This document shows, one piece after another, positions 53,644 through 64,000 of a stretch of 64,000 nucleotides of DNA. The stretch's first letter is position 1, and the number at the start of each line of letters is the position of its first letter. Position numbers and translations under genes: made by a program. The stretch is from Topomyia yanbarensis (taxonomy: Eukaryota > Arthropoda > Insecta > Diptera > Culicidae). The notes beneath the pieces are model-generated. The model had not been told where the DNA came from and made no database searches. It was given only the letters and a program-made list of their open reading frames with translations. The stretch spans positions 378,920,166-378,984,165 of the forward strand of contig NC_080672.1 in NCBI RefSeq assembly GCF_030247195.1, read 5' to 3'.

Positions 53644-56604
53644 GGAGGGGTCCAAATTAGGTTGATTATCCTCTCATTCGTTCCTAAACATCGTATCTCT
53701 CTCTCTTTTGATAGCTGTGTAAATTCATAATAGGCACGTTCTAAAATCCACCAGCAACTCATCGGTATTTTGATGACTTTTTGTTGTGGGAGAGTAAAGC
53801 GACGCGCTGTGACACCAGTGTGCAACATAAACGAAGCTTGATTATGTTGCGCGAGAGAGAGATCATTGCATCAGACAGCTCAACAATCCATCGTACGGTG
53901 AGGGCCGATGATTTGGTCAACAAACGGCATCGAGAGGAAAGAGACTTTTAAAGTAGACATACCAATACACCAGTTATTTGGCATGCGCTAGTATTGAATT
54001 GCTGGTGAATAAGTTTCACTTCTGCGTGTCAGTCGAGTGAGCAGTTTAGAAACTGATTGGACTTGCGCCTGTCGTTTTTTCCTATTTTCGGCCTGGGCAA
54101 CTTATGCGCATCTTATGTACATTTTAGTTAATAAATTGCTTATCCTAAACACTAGTTGCGCACTCTGAAAATAAGACAATAAAGAAAGAACAAGTTCACT
54201 ATCTCGCTTTTCAATTGCAATCAGAATACTCTTCCTTTATGGACTATACTTTAAATGCATTTTTAGCTTCCTACAGCTAATTATATAGCTATTTGAGTGT
54301 TTTTCGTGTTGGGTCTACTACTACTCGTCTCAATGTTTCAGGCATTAATTGAGATGAAACCAAAACTGTTATTAGCATTTATAATTTAAGTTTGATTCGG
54401 TGGTAAGTAGTTTCTTCAAAATTGTTCGCGCTTTTGAAGATTCAAAATTTGAATATCTCATCTTCAGTTCGGTGTTTTCCGCACAGCTGAACGGTCAGTT
54501 AATTTTTTCAATTGATAGTTCAGCAACGTGGCTTCAATTTACTGATTTTCAGTAATATATTTTCCGAGTTTCAGCAAAACAAACGTCACTTGTACTGAGA
54601 TCTTGGTTAGCTCGGCTGCATAAAACTTGGTAAAAAGTTGCGGGAAAGTGAGAGTCGGTAGAACAAAATTAATGGTGTAGCTTCCAATCTGCTTATTTCG
54701 TTGACGTTGGAAAATGCCTGTATATTTTTATGAAAATATAAGGTAATGAGCAGATTTTCTCCTTGTTTCTATTATCACCCTACCTGTTAAATCAGAAAAG
54801 CAGCTAAGCCTAAACAAACAGCATATTTACTGTTGGAAAATAATTCAAACAATAATACGTTCAATGTTGCTGATGTATACCAATCACTTAAGGGACCATA
54901 GATGTTTTTCTACGTTTCTACGAGGTCTCTTGCGTAGTTAAAAACACACTTTAGTGTTTAAATACAATATTTGGCGACATGCAAAAACTGCTTTACTGCT
55001 CTCTTCGGTACCTTGAAGTTGTTTAGAAAAAACAGATAAAAAGCGCAATAGTTGCAATGCTATTTTGAAAATACTTTCGAGAGTCCACAGAGTTCCAGAA
55101 CAAAGAATAAGCCAGCGGTCACTGCTTGATTAATGTAAAATTCACAAATTTTACATTAAATGCGGTGTTGTTTTTCTCGAAAGGAATTTTTTAACTTTAA
55201 TTGGAACTAATTGGAATTTGAATTCGAGTTTGTGTAAAATTGGTGAATTCATATTCTAGAACTTATATGGACCTTAATCCAGTCACCAGTATATATTAAT
55301 ATCAGTTAATCTACTAAAAATGCTTCCGAAAAAACACTCTGAGTTTTAGTACTGGATTCATGAAGTTTCAATCTTATTTTAGTTGTGATTTTCTACATGC
55401 TTTAAAAATTATTATAAATTATTATAAATTATATATTTTGAATCAGTTTTATCGATTGACCACATTATCTTTGTACAGTATTATTGAGGCCACACATGAT
55501 CCACTTCGGCACCGATTCGTGTTGGCCAACCGCATCAAAGACATTATTTACCAAACTCTGAATTTCTAACAAACAATTTGGTTTCAAAAACATTTAAATA
55601 TGGCTTAAAATAATTTTGAATTATTTGTTACAAAAATGTTACACCTAACGAAGGCTAACATTTTTCTCGTTGTTTCACTTCATATAGTTTCGTAGTAGGT
55701 AGGGGAAACTGGTCGGTTGCCGTCACTGGTCGGTTGTCGACAATTGATTCGTAGGTTCTGTACTACAACCAAAATATTTGTTGAACAAGTGAAAACCTGC
55801 TTAAAAGTTTTTTGATCATTTGCTGAGTGTTATAGAAAGAAGCAGATCGATCGAAAAAGTATGCTCATAGAATATTTACGAAGTGTATTAATTTTATATT
55901 GTGGTTCAAAAATTGAATGCCACTGAAACGTTCGCCACAATTATTTTTATTTATTTTACCCCATTTTTGTGGCAAATGCTTAATTCTCTCTAACCTAATC
56001 AATATGGGTATTTTCGGAACAGGCTTTACGAGTAGATACCAGAGATCGATTTTGGACGCAATTCTGAAAACCAAGATGGCAACTTCTGGTGAACCGTTTT
56101 TGATAATTTACATGGGAAAAGCCCATGGGTCGTGTTTTCACCGCTGGGTAGCACTGTATACACCAAATTGTCACGACCAGAGAGACAAGGGGCCATTCAT
56201 AAACCACGTAGACCAAAATTTGAGAATTTGATTGCATTGCTTAAAAAAATACCATCACGGTATTACACTTAAATGAGTGCAACAGGAGCACGTCTTACCT
56301 GTGAGGCGATCGTAAGCAAAAAGATGGCCGGTCGAGGTTGCTGCGATCAATGAGCCCTTTGGCTCGTCGTTGCTAACGCTGGTGTGCGTATACGAGCAAT
56401 GCATTAATGGCTCAAAAAATCGTGTTGCTCAAAGTATTTAGCTGAATACAATGCGATCGTCCCGTTCTGCCATGCCAAGCTTTGTAGCGGTAATATTTTA
56501 TGCTGGCGGCCATTTTGTTTTAGTCTTACGATTGATTATATGCAATTATGCGACGTTATTATGTTAGCGCGAGCTTTTTTATTCAATTGCGATGTGGCGT
56601 ACTG
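53644..56604. other. No gene; isolated repeat units at 55997 and 56188
   Basis: One unit of the 116-bp repeat family lies at 55997-56100 (ATGGGTATTTTCGGAACAGG). A single GGGGCCATTCATAAACCACG end (about 56188) resembles the left end of the next MITE. GGGGAAACTGGTCGGTTG repeats lie at about 55705-55735. The rest is unassigned. Confidence 0.35.
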
Positions 56605-56607
56605 TAA

Positions 56608-57412
56608 GGGGCCGTTTATTTACCACGTGGACAAAAAACCGCTCTTTTCTGACCCCCTCGTGGACAAGTGTGGATGATTCATAAACCCTTACCCCTCCCT
56701 ACGGTGTCCATGTGGACTTTCAAAAAAATGGGTAGTTTCATAAAAATGGGATTTAGAAAATTTTCCCATGTGGAAACTAATATGAAGCAAACTTTATGAA
56801 AATCGTTCAAATCTCAACGACTTATGATATTTTATATTTACATTTCAGAGATTCATCACAAATATCCTTTGAATTCTTGAATTGGTTCGTAATTTCAACC
56901 TCTAGCTATGAAATCCAAAATTAATGTGATTAGACCATGTTACAGATGATTGCATCAAGTGATTTAGGGTAGACGAGCCCTTATTCATCTCATTAGTCAG
57001 GATATCACACTATTTCGTTGATAACTCGACTTAGAGTTAGTGGATTGCGCTTAAATAGGTATCATCATCTTTGCTTCGTTCCTAAGAAGCAGTACAGTTT
57101 AAAAAATTTTCTTGGGAAATGTAAAATACTCGCGTTTGAGCGAAGCGAAAAGTCGAGCACAACGTATCCTTATTCATCCTACCATTTGAGCTAATGCGTT
57201 AAATAGAGATAGCAGATACTGCTCTAACTAATGTGTTCAAATGGGTGAGATGAATAGAGGTTCTAAGATGAATTAGGGAGCATTTACCCTAGATAAAAAA
57301 TTCTGATTGCGAGTTCTTACCCATACCCCCACCCCCATCCCAAAGGACAAGCATGGACTTTCTCGTGACCTCTACCCTTTCCTAAATTGTCCACGTGATA
57401 TATGGATGGCCC
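56608..57412. mobile_element. Harbinger-like MITE, about 805 bp
   Basis: The ends GGGGCCGTTTATTTACCACGTGGACA (from 56608) and TGTCCACGTGATATATGGATGGCCC (to 57412) are imperfect inverted repeats, flanked by TAA (56605-56607) and TTA (57413-57415). The interior has further GTGGAC copies. No transposase. Confidence 0.6.
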
Positions 57413-57984
57413 TTAAGGCGATTTTTGCGAAATATAATATATGCATGCGGCTGCTGAGTTTTTTCCAAATAGTTGTTTTTGGGAAGCCAAACACGCTTTC
57501 ACTCTTTCCTTACTTGATTTAATCGCGTGGGGGATTCTAACTGGATTCTTTTTACAATAACCGGCAGGATCGCCAATGTAAGAATTTGATTTTGCCAATG
57601 CTTAATCTACTATTAAATTTATTCTATATATCATTTTCACATCAATTTGAAAACACGCTTGTTTGGAATTATTATTTTTTTTTATTTGTGATCATTTATC
57701 ATTATTCCCGAAAATGTGGTGGGGGAGCGGAGTTACCCTTTAGACTCCCCCTCCTTCCCTTTGGCTACGTGCCAGCGTGGACTTCAGTCTGATTTGTCCT
57801 AATCTTTAGTTAAAATATAGGTTGCCTGAAACTCACTCAATTGCAATGAATGCGATCCGCCAGTGCAATAGTAGTACGTAATACTCGCACCAGTTTTTCA
57901 CATAGGTACATATATTGTGCATCTAATGAAGAATGATGTTCAAAATGCCTTTGATGGTAGTTGAAATGAATAAATTTCCTTTTT

Positions 57985-59585
57985 TAATGCAAAAGACTTA
58001 GATGTTTTTCTGAAAAAAAAAATCTAAGTCCTTTGAAATGCAAAGAACTTAGAAGAATTTTGGCAGTTTATTTTTTGCGTGGATTTCGAAATTAACACGG
58101 TTTTTTTCAAAAAAATATTCTAAGTCCTTTTGAATGCAAAAGACTTAGAAGATTTTCAGAAAGCTGGAAGACGCTGGTCTGGAAGATTCCTTATAGCCCG
58201 CACCTCAACAATATGGATATTTTCGGAATGGTCTTGAAGTAGGTACCAGAAATTGATTTTGACGCCATTTTTAAATCTAAGATAGCGACTTCCGGTTTAG
58301 CGAAATTCGCTATAACCCAATCAGTATGGGATGTACAAATAAGCCTTAATTAAGCAGTTGAATTTACTTGAATTTTAGCAATGTGTTTAATATGAATCAA
58401 TTAAAACCCCCAACTCACATTACATAATCTCTTTCTTCTCTCATTTCCATTCTCACCGCACTCTTCAGGATGTACACATAAAAATATTGTACATTTCGCT
58501 GGTTTATGATTAGATCTTATATTCGAGGATGTTTTGGATGATCGCCCAGATTTTCCATTCAGGAATTTCGGTTAACCGGAAGTCACCATCTAGAATTTCA
58601 AAATGACGTCAAACATCGACATTTGTCTCCTCCTCGTCAAAAACCATTCCGAAAATATTCATATTGGTTAAGTTGTAGAGAATCTCGCTAAGCCGAAAAT
58701 CACCATCTTGGATTTCAAAATGGCTTCCAAAATCATTTTTTCATGGACAACCTTGGGCCGAAGATGCTGATTTATTTATTTATTTATTCCTGGCACCTGC
58801 TCGTTAACACCATTCCGAAAATACCTATATTGATTGGGTTACAGCGAATTTCGCTAAACCGGAAGTTGCCATCATGGATTTCAAAATAGCGTCAAATATC
58901 AATTTCTGGCACCTACTCTTCAAGACCATTCCGAAAATACACATATTTATTGGGTTATAACGAATTTCGCCAAACCGGAAGTCGCCATTTTGGATTTCAA
59001 AATGCCGTCAAACATATATTTCTGGCATATACTCGTCAAGACTATTCCGACAATACCCATATTGCATGGGTTGTAGAGAATTTCGCTAAACCGGAAGTCG
59101 CCATCTTGGATTTCAAAATGACACCAAAAATCAATTTCTGGCACCTACTCGTCAAGACTATTCCGACAATACCCATATTGTTGAGGTGCGGGACATAAGG
59201 AGTCCAGACCCGTCTCTTCCATCTTACCGAAAATCTTCTAAGTCTGTTGCATTCAAAAGGACTAGGCATATTTTTTTGCAAAAAAAAACGAGATAATTGC
59301 GAAATCCGCGCAAAAAAACTGGAAAAAAAGTTCTTTGGATTTAAAACAACTCAGCATTTTTGTAGGAAAAAGTCTGTCTTTTGCATTCAACAGGACTTAT
59401 TTTTGCACAAACCGTATTATTTGCGAAATCCGTTAAAAAAAAAACCTTTAAAAATATTCTAAGTCTTGTGTTGAGAGTTTTTTTAGGCGAACTTTCGAAT
59501 TAACGCGGTTTTTTTACAAGGATTTTCTAATTAACGCGGCTTTTCCAATTAACGCGGTACGTATCCCCCGTGTAAAAAAAACCTG
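57985..59585. mobile_element. Fold-back element with a 116-bp unit array, left end unclear
   Basis: Imperfect arms (about 57985-58330 and 58870-59300) share, in mirror order, AAGACTTAGAAGATTTTC, GGTCTGGA, CCCGCACCTCAACAATATGG and the array unit. The right side then has AATTAACGCGG repeats (59495-59565) and ends in a CCCCCGTGTAAAAAAAACC stretch (to about 59585). No matching left terminus is visible. An ATTT run sits at 58770-58788. No coding sequence. Confidence 0.6.
58200..59190. repeat. Second array of about 116-118-bp units, forward then inverted
   Basis: One forward unit (58210-58330) is followed by about five inverted ones (58540-59190). Landmarks repeat as GAATTTCGC(T/C)AAACCGGAAGTCGCC and CTACTCGTCAAGACTATTCCGA. 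The repeated small frames here are by-products of the period. The unit is the same family as in the 43-kb array. Confidence 0.75.
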
Positions 59586-60002
59586 AGTGTAATACATTTT
59601 CATTATACATGACATGACAACTATATACAAGAAATCAATATTCGAGTTCTAAAATTTTGTAAAAGAAAAGACCAAATCGATAACTTGAACCAGTAATCAG
59701 CGGTTTGAGTTTGGTCGTCTTGAGCAGCTGGTAGGAGAAACAGGATAATGTTCGCATAATGTATAGGAAGGATGCCCACCAAAAATGGTTTGGTTAAAAT
59801 CTCGATGTTTCATGCATTTTAAAGATATTTGTCATCCCAAATTCAAATTCGATTTCTTCGAATTTTTTAATTCCTTCTTCTATGGGAATTTCATGTGACC
59901 GGACGATTAACAGTTTATATTTCCGGAACCATACAACGGATCCGCACGAAATTTTGTAGCAGGAGAACATACCTTTAATTTGAGGCATTTGTGATAATCG
60001 GC
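59586..60002. mobile_element. Fragment of the GAGAAAGGC family, target of the hAT insertion
   Basis: The stretch 59785-60002 aligns with 61690-61945: CTCGATGTTTCATGCATTTTAAAGAT, a TATGGGAATTTCAT stretch, GTGACCGGACGATT, and ATCGGCCAAACCAT. The homologous sequence resumes after 63127 (CAAACCATCACCGAGAAACTGAT). Confidence 0.55.
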
Positions 60003-60010
60003 CAAACCAT

Positions 60011-63000
60011 TAGGGTTCGTCGCGGTGCGGATGTGGGCGGTAAATGGATAGTCCGCACCGCAACCGCAAAAAAATAATAAAACCGCACCGCTTACCGCAA
60101 CCGCACTGCATATACCGCACCGCACCGCGCGGTAATGCGGTAATTGCGGTAAAATTCATGTTTTTTAAAAATTTTGTTGAAAAATTATTCATTTATTTTG
60201 TATAAGCATATATACTAAAATATTATTCTTATTTACACGAAAATTAATTTTGATGGACTGCTCAGAATGTAACATCTATGAAAAAATTCAAATTTGCAAG
60301 TTTTATTAATAAAATGCCGTACATTTTGAGACAAATACTTTCGAAACAAGGTAAAACATTCTCATTCCTCTAAATATTAGCATAGCACTGAAGTCCGCTG
60401 AAATGTAGCTGTATTTCATAATTATGCATACAAAATGTTTTTCCGCAGCAATGAATAGAAAAAAATTTTGATTCAATTATCCTTCAGTTAATTGAAAAAA
60501 TGGATTATAAAGTTGCATATTTTTTTCATTCAATTTTTATATTTTCAATGACTTTGCCACATGAATATGAAATGAACGTTTTTCGCATTTATATAGTAAA
60601 AATCACCTTTAACTCTTAAAAGAAATTCACAAAAAAAATAAGGAAAAACACCAGTACTTCTATATATTATCCCAATACAGTGATATAAAATGTGTTGAAT
60701 TTGATCAATAAGAACGTCGCCATATTTGACGAAAAAATCAGGAATCCATCTCATCTCAACCGGTATAGAGTTGTCGAACATTTAAAAAAATTGCAAAAGA
60801 TGTATGATTTACAGCATACATCAGAAATGTTATTACAAATAGGGGATTTTAGGAACCCCAAAACCCTAATTTCGTATTTTTCAAGAAACGGGTGTATTCT
60901 TATTCAAATACTAAGATTGCTCCCTTAAAAATGTATGAGCTGTAATTGTCTAATGGCTAGTTCGAAAGTTCTTGCATTTTATGTATTTTTTCTACTATTT
61001 TTCCCTAATGTGAATGGCAAAAACTTCAATTGAAGTTAGCAGGGGTCAAAAATTGTCCAAACTGTGCAAAATTTGCCATCTGGGCTAACTTCCCGAGCAA
61101 GCGTAAAGTCCATAATACCCCCATGCTCATGGGGCTTGACATGGGTGTTTGAAATGGGGTCAACCCATGAAAACACCATCACCATGGTCCGGTAGATCCC
61201 ATATAAAATACCACATGTTGGTGCATTATTGGGTTATTGAGACCATTTTATGGTGTCTTGATGTTTGTGAATTTTGTCACGGACCATGTTTAAGGTCTTT
61301 TCGAGGGGCTATGTGGTGTTTGAACCCATGAGTATTTGCTCGGGTTTGACACTTGAGAAACTCAAAAAATCGAAATACTAACATCGAAAGCTTTACTTTC
61401 AAAAAGTTACAAAACTACTTCCCAACTGAAAAATATTAATTGTTAATTTAGTATAAAATTGTATAATTGTTAATTTAGTATAAAAAAAAACCTATTTTAA
61501 TCCACCTAGCGGTGCAATTGTGCCTTTCTCAATCATGAATCACGAGAATGTGTGCGTTGTTTATATTCATTAAAAGAGTTCGAGTTCTAAAATTTTGAAA
61601 AAAAAACAGCCACGGTAATATTGAACTGAAAAAAGGTGCGAAATCGGCAAAGTCCCAAAAAGTCGATTTTTACAAAAAAAAAATTTTTTCGAGATAACAT
61701 AAAATCTCGACGTTTCATGCATTTTAAAGATGTTTGGCATCAAAAATGCGAATTCGAATTCTGAAATTTCATGGGGTCCCCCCTTTGAAAAAAAAATTTG
61801 AGTTCTGGCTTATATGGGAATTTCATATGTGACCGGACGATTTAGTCTATATTTCCGGACCCATATAAGCGATCCGTACGAAATTTTATAGACATCTGTG
61901 GGGATATTATAGCTATCATTTGGAACTAAGTTTGTGAAAATCGGCCCAACCATTTCAGGGAAACTGATGTGAGTTCGTAAATTTTGAAAGATGGCCGCTT
62001 TTCCCGGGCACTTCCGGAACCGTCTATGGTGGTCAATGTAGTCAACGAAAGTTTGGTTGGCCGTCGGTGACCTAGAACAACAAATTTAAGTTGTTTGAGA
62101 GACATTTTAGCGAAATTTTTACCTTTTTTGCTTTCATCGGAGTATCGGCTTGAATCACAATTTGCTATGTGATCGCACGCCACAACCTGTAACTCCGGAA
62201 CCGGAAGTCGGATCGGGATGAAATTAAATAGCCATTTACGGGGACGCAATACCTTTCATTTGAGGCCAAGTTTAGTCGAATCGGTCTAGCCATCTCCGAG
62301 AAACCGATGTGACTGTTATTCTGAATTTAGATACTTCCGCCGGGGCTTCCGGAACCGAGGATGGTGGCCAATGTGGCCAAATAGACTTTGAATGGATGTT
62401 AGTGACCTAATACTACAAATCGAAGCAGTTGTGGTCATATTTTGGAAAAATTTTCACCTTTATACATTCATTGCAGAATTTATTAAAATCGACATTTTCT
62501 GCGTGTTCGTACTTATCACCCTGTAATTCCGGAACCGGAAGTCGGATCCATTAGAAATTCAATAGCAGCCTATGGGAATGTTGCACCTTTCATTTGAGAC
62601 TAAGTTTGTCAAAATCGGTTCAGCCATCTCTGAGAAAAATGAGTGACATTTTTGGTCACATACACACACACATACACACACACATACATACATACACACA
62701 TACATACACACACACAGACATTTGCCGAACTCGACGAACTGAATCGAATGGTATATGTCACTCGGCCCTCCGGGCCTCCGTTAAAAAGTCGGTTTTCAGA
62801 GCAATTGCAATACCTTTCTATTGAGAAAGGCAAAAAGTTATGTAGAATACTTTTTGAGAAGGAGTCTTATAAAAAGCGACTGGAGAAAATAAATCGTCCT
62901 TCTGAAATGGTAAAAGTCTTAGTTTTATTAAATTCATTTTTTAATGCAGATTGCAGACTTTATCAATTCTTCTTTGAAGTGCGGTTGCGGTAATACCGCG

Positions 63001-63126
63001 CGGTAAAAGCTCATTTCCCGCACCGCAACCGCGGCAAAAGGTGTCTTACCGCACCGCAGCTTTTGCGGTGCGGGTGCGGTAAATACCGCGCGGTAGCGGT
63101 AATTACCGCAACCGCGACGAACCCTA
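60011..63126. mobile_element. Non-autonomous hAT-like element, 3.1 kb, exact 8-bp TSD
   Basis: CAAACCAT (60003-60010 and 63127-63134) flanks inverted ends TAGGGTTCGTCGCGG / CCGCGACGAACCCTA. Both subterminal regions (60011-60150 and 62978-63126) are packed with GCGGT/ACCGC repeats, the kind of subterminal motif bound by hAT transposases. The interior lacks any long frame, and 1.35 kb of it is another repeat (61482-62831), so it cannot move by itself. An aligned unoccupied site is present in the nested repeat (about 61941-61970). Confidence 0.85.
61482..62831. mobile_element. GAGAAAGGC-family element, longest copy, nested in the hAT-like element
   Basis: It begins AAAACCTATTTTAATCCACC and TGTGCCTTTCTCAAT (61482-61535), and ends CTATTGAGAAAGGC (to 62831), giving a subterminal inverted GCCTTTCTCAAT. 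The interior has repeated modules of about 280-320 bp built on CTCCGGAACCGGAAGTCGGAT and GGCC(A/T)ACCATTTC-like blocks, a CA/TACA microsatellite (62656-62720), CGAATGGTATATGTCACTCGG and CCTCCGGGCC. No protein. Class is unclear. Confidence 0.65.
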
Positions 63127-63134
63127 CAAACCAT

Positions 63135-64000
63135 CACCGAGAAACTGATAATAGCAAAAATAACCCGAGAATAGTGAAAAACTGTATTTGAGCGCAATGA
63201 AAACATGAATGCCCTATTTATCATACAACTGAGCGCATCAATTAGCAATCATCCTACCAGATGCGAGCCCAAGAGCACACTGACGCCAAAACTTCGTTGA
63301 CGGTGGTACACGCATTCTCGAAAGAAGCTTATACAACAGGTAAAAGAAGCGAAAGAGATAGCATGCCTGGGTGCCGACTACATGTTGTGAGAATGGGAAT
63401 TTATTTCAACCGACTGCATGCCCCCACCATCATGTCAAGCACGAATGAGCAGCGCGATTGACAGATCTGTATGCGAACCGCGCAGTGCTACCAAAAGTAC
63501 AGATGTTTCTGTAAAGCTGCAGATTATTTGAATTGTATAGGTACAGATTAAAATGATGTCTAAGGAAACTACAGCATGGTACATATTTTTGGAGATAAAA
63601 TGGTAAAACAATAGTTTTATTTGACATTTCTAATACCTAGTAATATTGAGAAAGTGTATATAGGGTATATAAATTTACGGAAACTGTTTTTCTTTGGTGT
63701 GTAATACAAATATATTTTGTAATTTGACTACTCCAAACAAATGATTTGCTGGCGAATGAACTTATTATTGAAACCTTAACAATAGAATAAATGATTTTTG
63801 CACTAAGAACTCAGTGTTTTTTTTATTATTGACGGAAAAATAAAGCGAGATTGGAAAGGTTGATGTATAAAACACCCAAATTAACCAAATATTATTTAAC
63901 TAGCAAAACGTTTGCATTAACTTATTGCTGTAAATTTCGGTACAAATTTTTTGAAAAAGTAGTGCGATTTTTTTTATTCCCGGTAAATGATATAAAATGT
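63135..64000. other. AT-rich end of window; nothing assigned
   Basis: The first 30 bases continue the repeat interrupted by the hAT-like element. Beyond that I see only short frames and no repeat or gene signal. Confidence 0.35.

Noticed and set aside
62594..62993. His/Thr- and Cys/Val-rich frames on both strands
   Set aside because: They are translations of the CA/TACA microsatellite inside the GAGAAAGGC repeat.

Overview
This is eukaryotic, AT-rich, transposon-dense DNA. I read it as insect, most likely a mosquito (culicine) intergenic or intronic region. The basis is the mix of elements: a Ty3/gypsy LTR element, CR1-like and other LINE relics, a tRNA-derived SINE, and many TIR elements with TA, TAA, TTAA and 8-bp target-site duplications (TSDs). 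The species call is inference. I found no rRNA, functional tRNA gene, CRISPR array or confidently recognised host gene.

Layout. 1-8435: a Ty3/gypsy retrotransposon. The window opens about 36 nt inside the 5' LTR. Gag (1103-3247) and pol (3223-6408) overlap at an A AAA AAC slippery heptamer in the -1 relation. Pol has one in-frame stop in the integrase core (5791-5793). There is no env, and the LTRs look identical by eye over the 654 shared bases. 8436-11180: unassigned sequence, then about 1.55 kb of extreme T-rich sequence. 11330-18810: a nest of elements. It holds two copies of a repeat carrying a hammerhead-ribozyme-like core, a SINE inside a TTAA-flanked element, a fold-back repeat, a perfect 31-bp inverted-repeat MITE, and a TTAA-flanked element whose empty site is preserved in a paralogue at 31.5 kb. 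19.4-24.8 kb: mostly unique sequence with six copies of a CTGATGAGAC-type motif, four of them in the arms of two small inverted-repeat elements, plus a 43-bp hAT-like hairpin with a perfect 8-bp TSD.

26.8-35.8 kb: dispersed repeats, a decayed LINE (EN/RT), a second fold-back copy, and a 2.2-kb TIR element split by a 1.39-kb long-armed inverted-repeat insertion with a perfect 8-bp TSD. 39.5-46.8 kb: a MITE, then a CR1-like LINE (PHD-type ORF1, EN, linker) broken by three insertions and cut off before the RT, then an ORF with a LINE-like 3' tail. 49.6-50.8 kb, minus strand: the only place where exon-like frames with plausible splice sites suggest a host gene (108-aa predicted membrane protein). 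52.5-57.4 kb: a hAT terminus and TAA-flanked Harbinger-like MITEs. 58-59.6 kb: an inverted array of about 116-bp units, similar to an array inside the TA-flanked element at 43 kb. 60011-63126: a non-autonomous hAT-like element with an exact 8-bp TSD and GCGGT-rich ends, itself carrying a nested mosquito-type repeat.

The coding elements are retrotransposons in different states of decay. The non-coding elements depend on transposases that are not encoded here. The most unusual signals are the hammerhead-like motifs, the shared inverted arrays, and the layered insertions that preserve their own empty-site controls.
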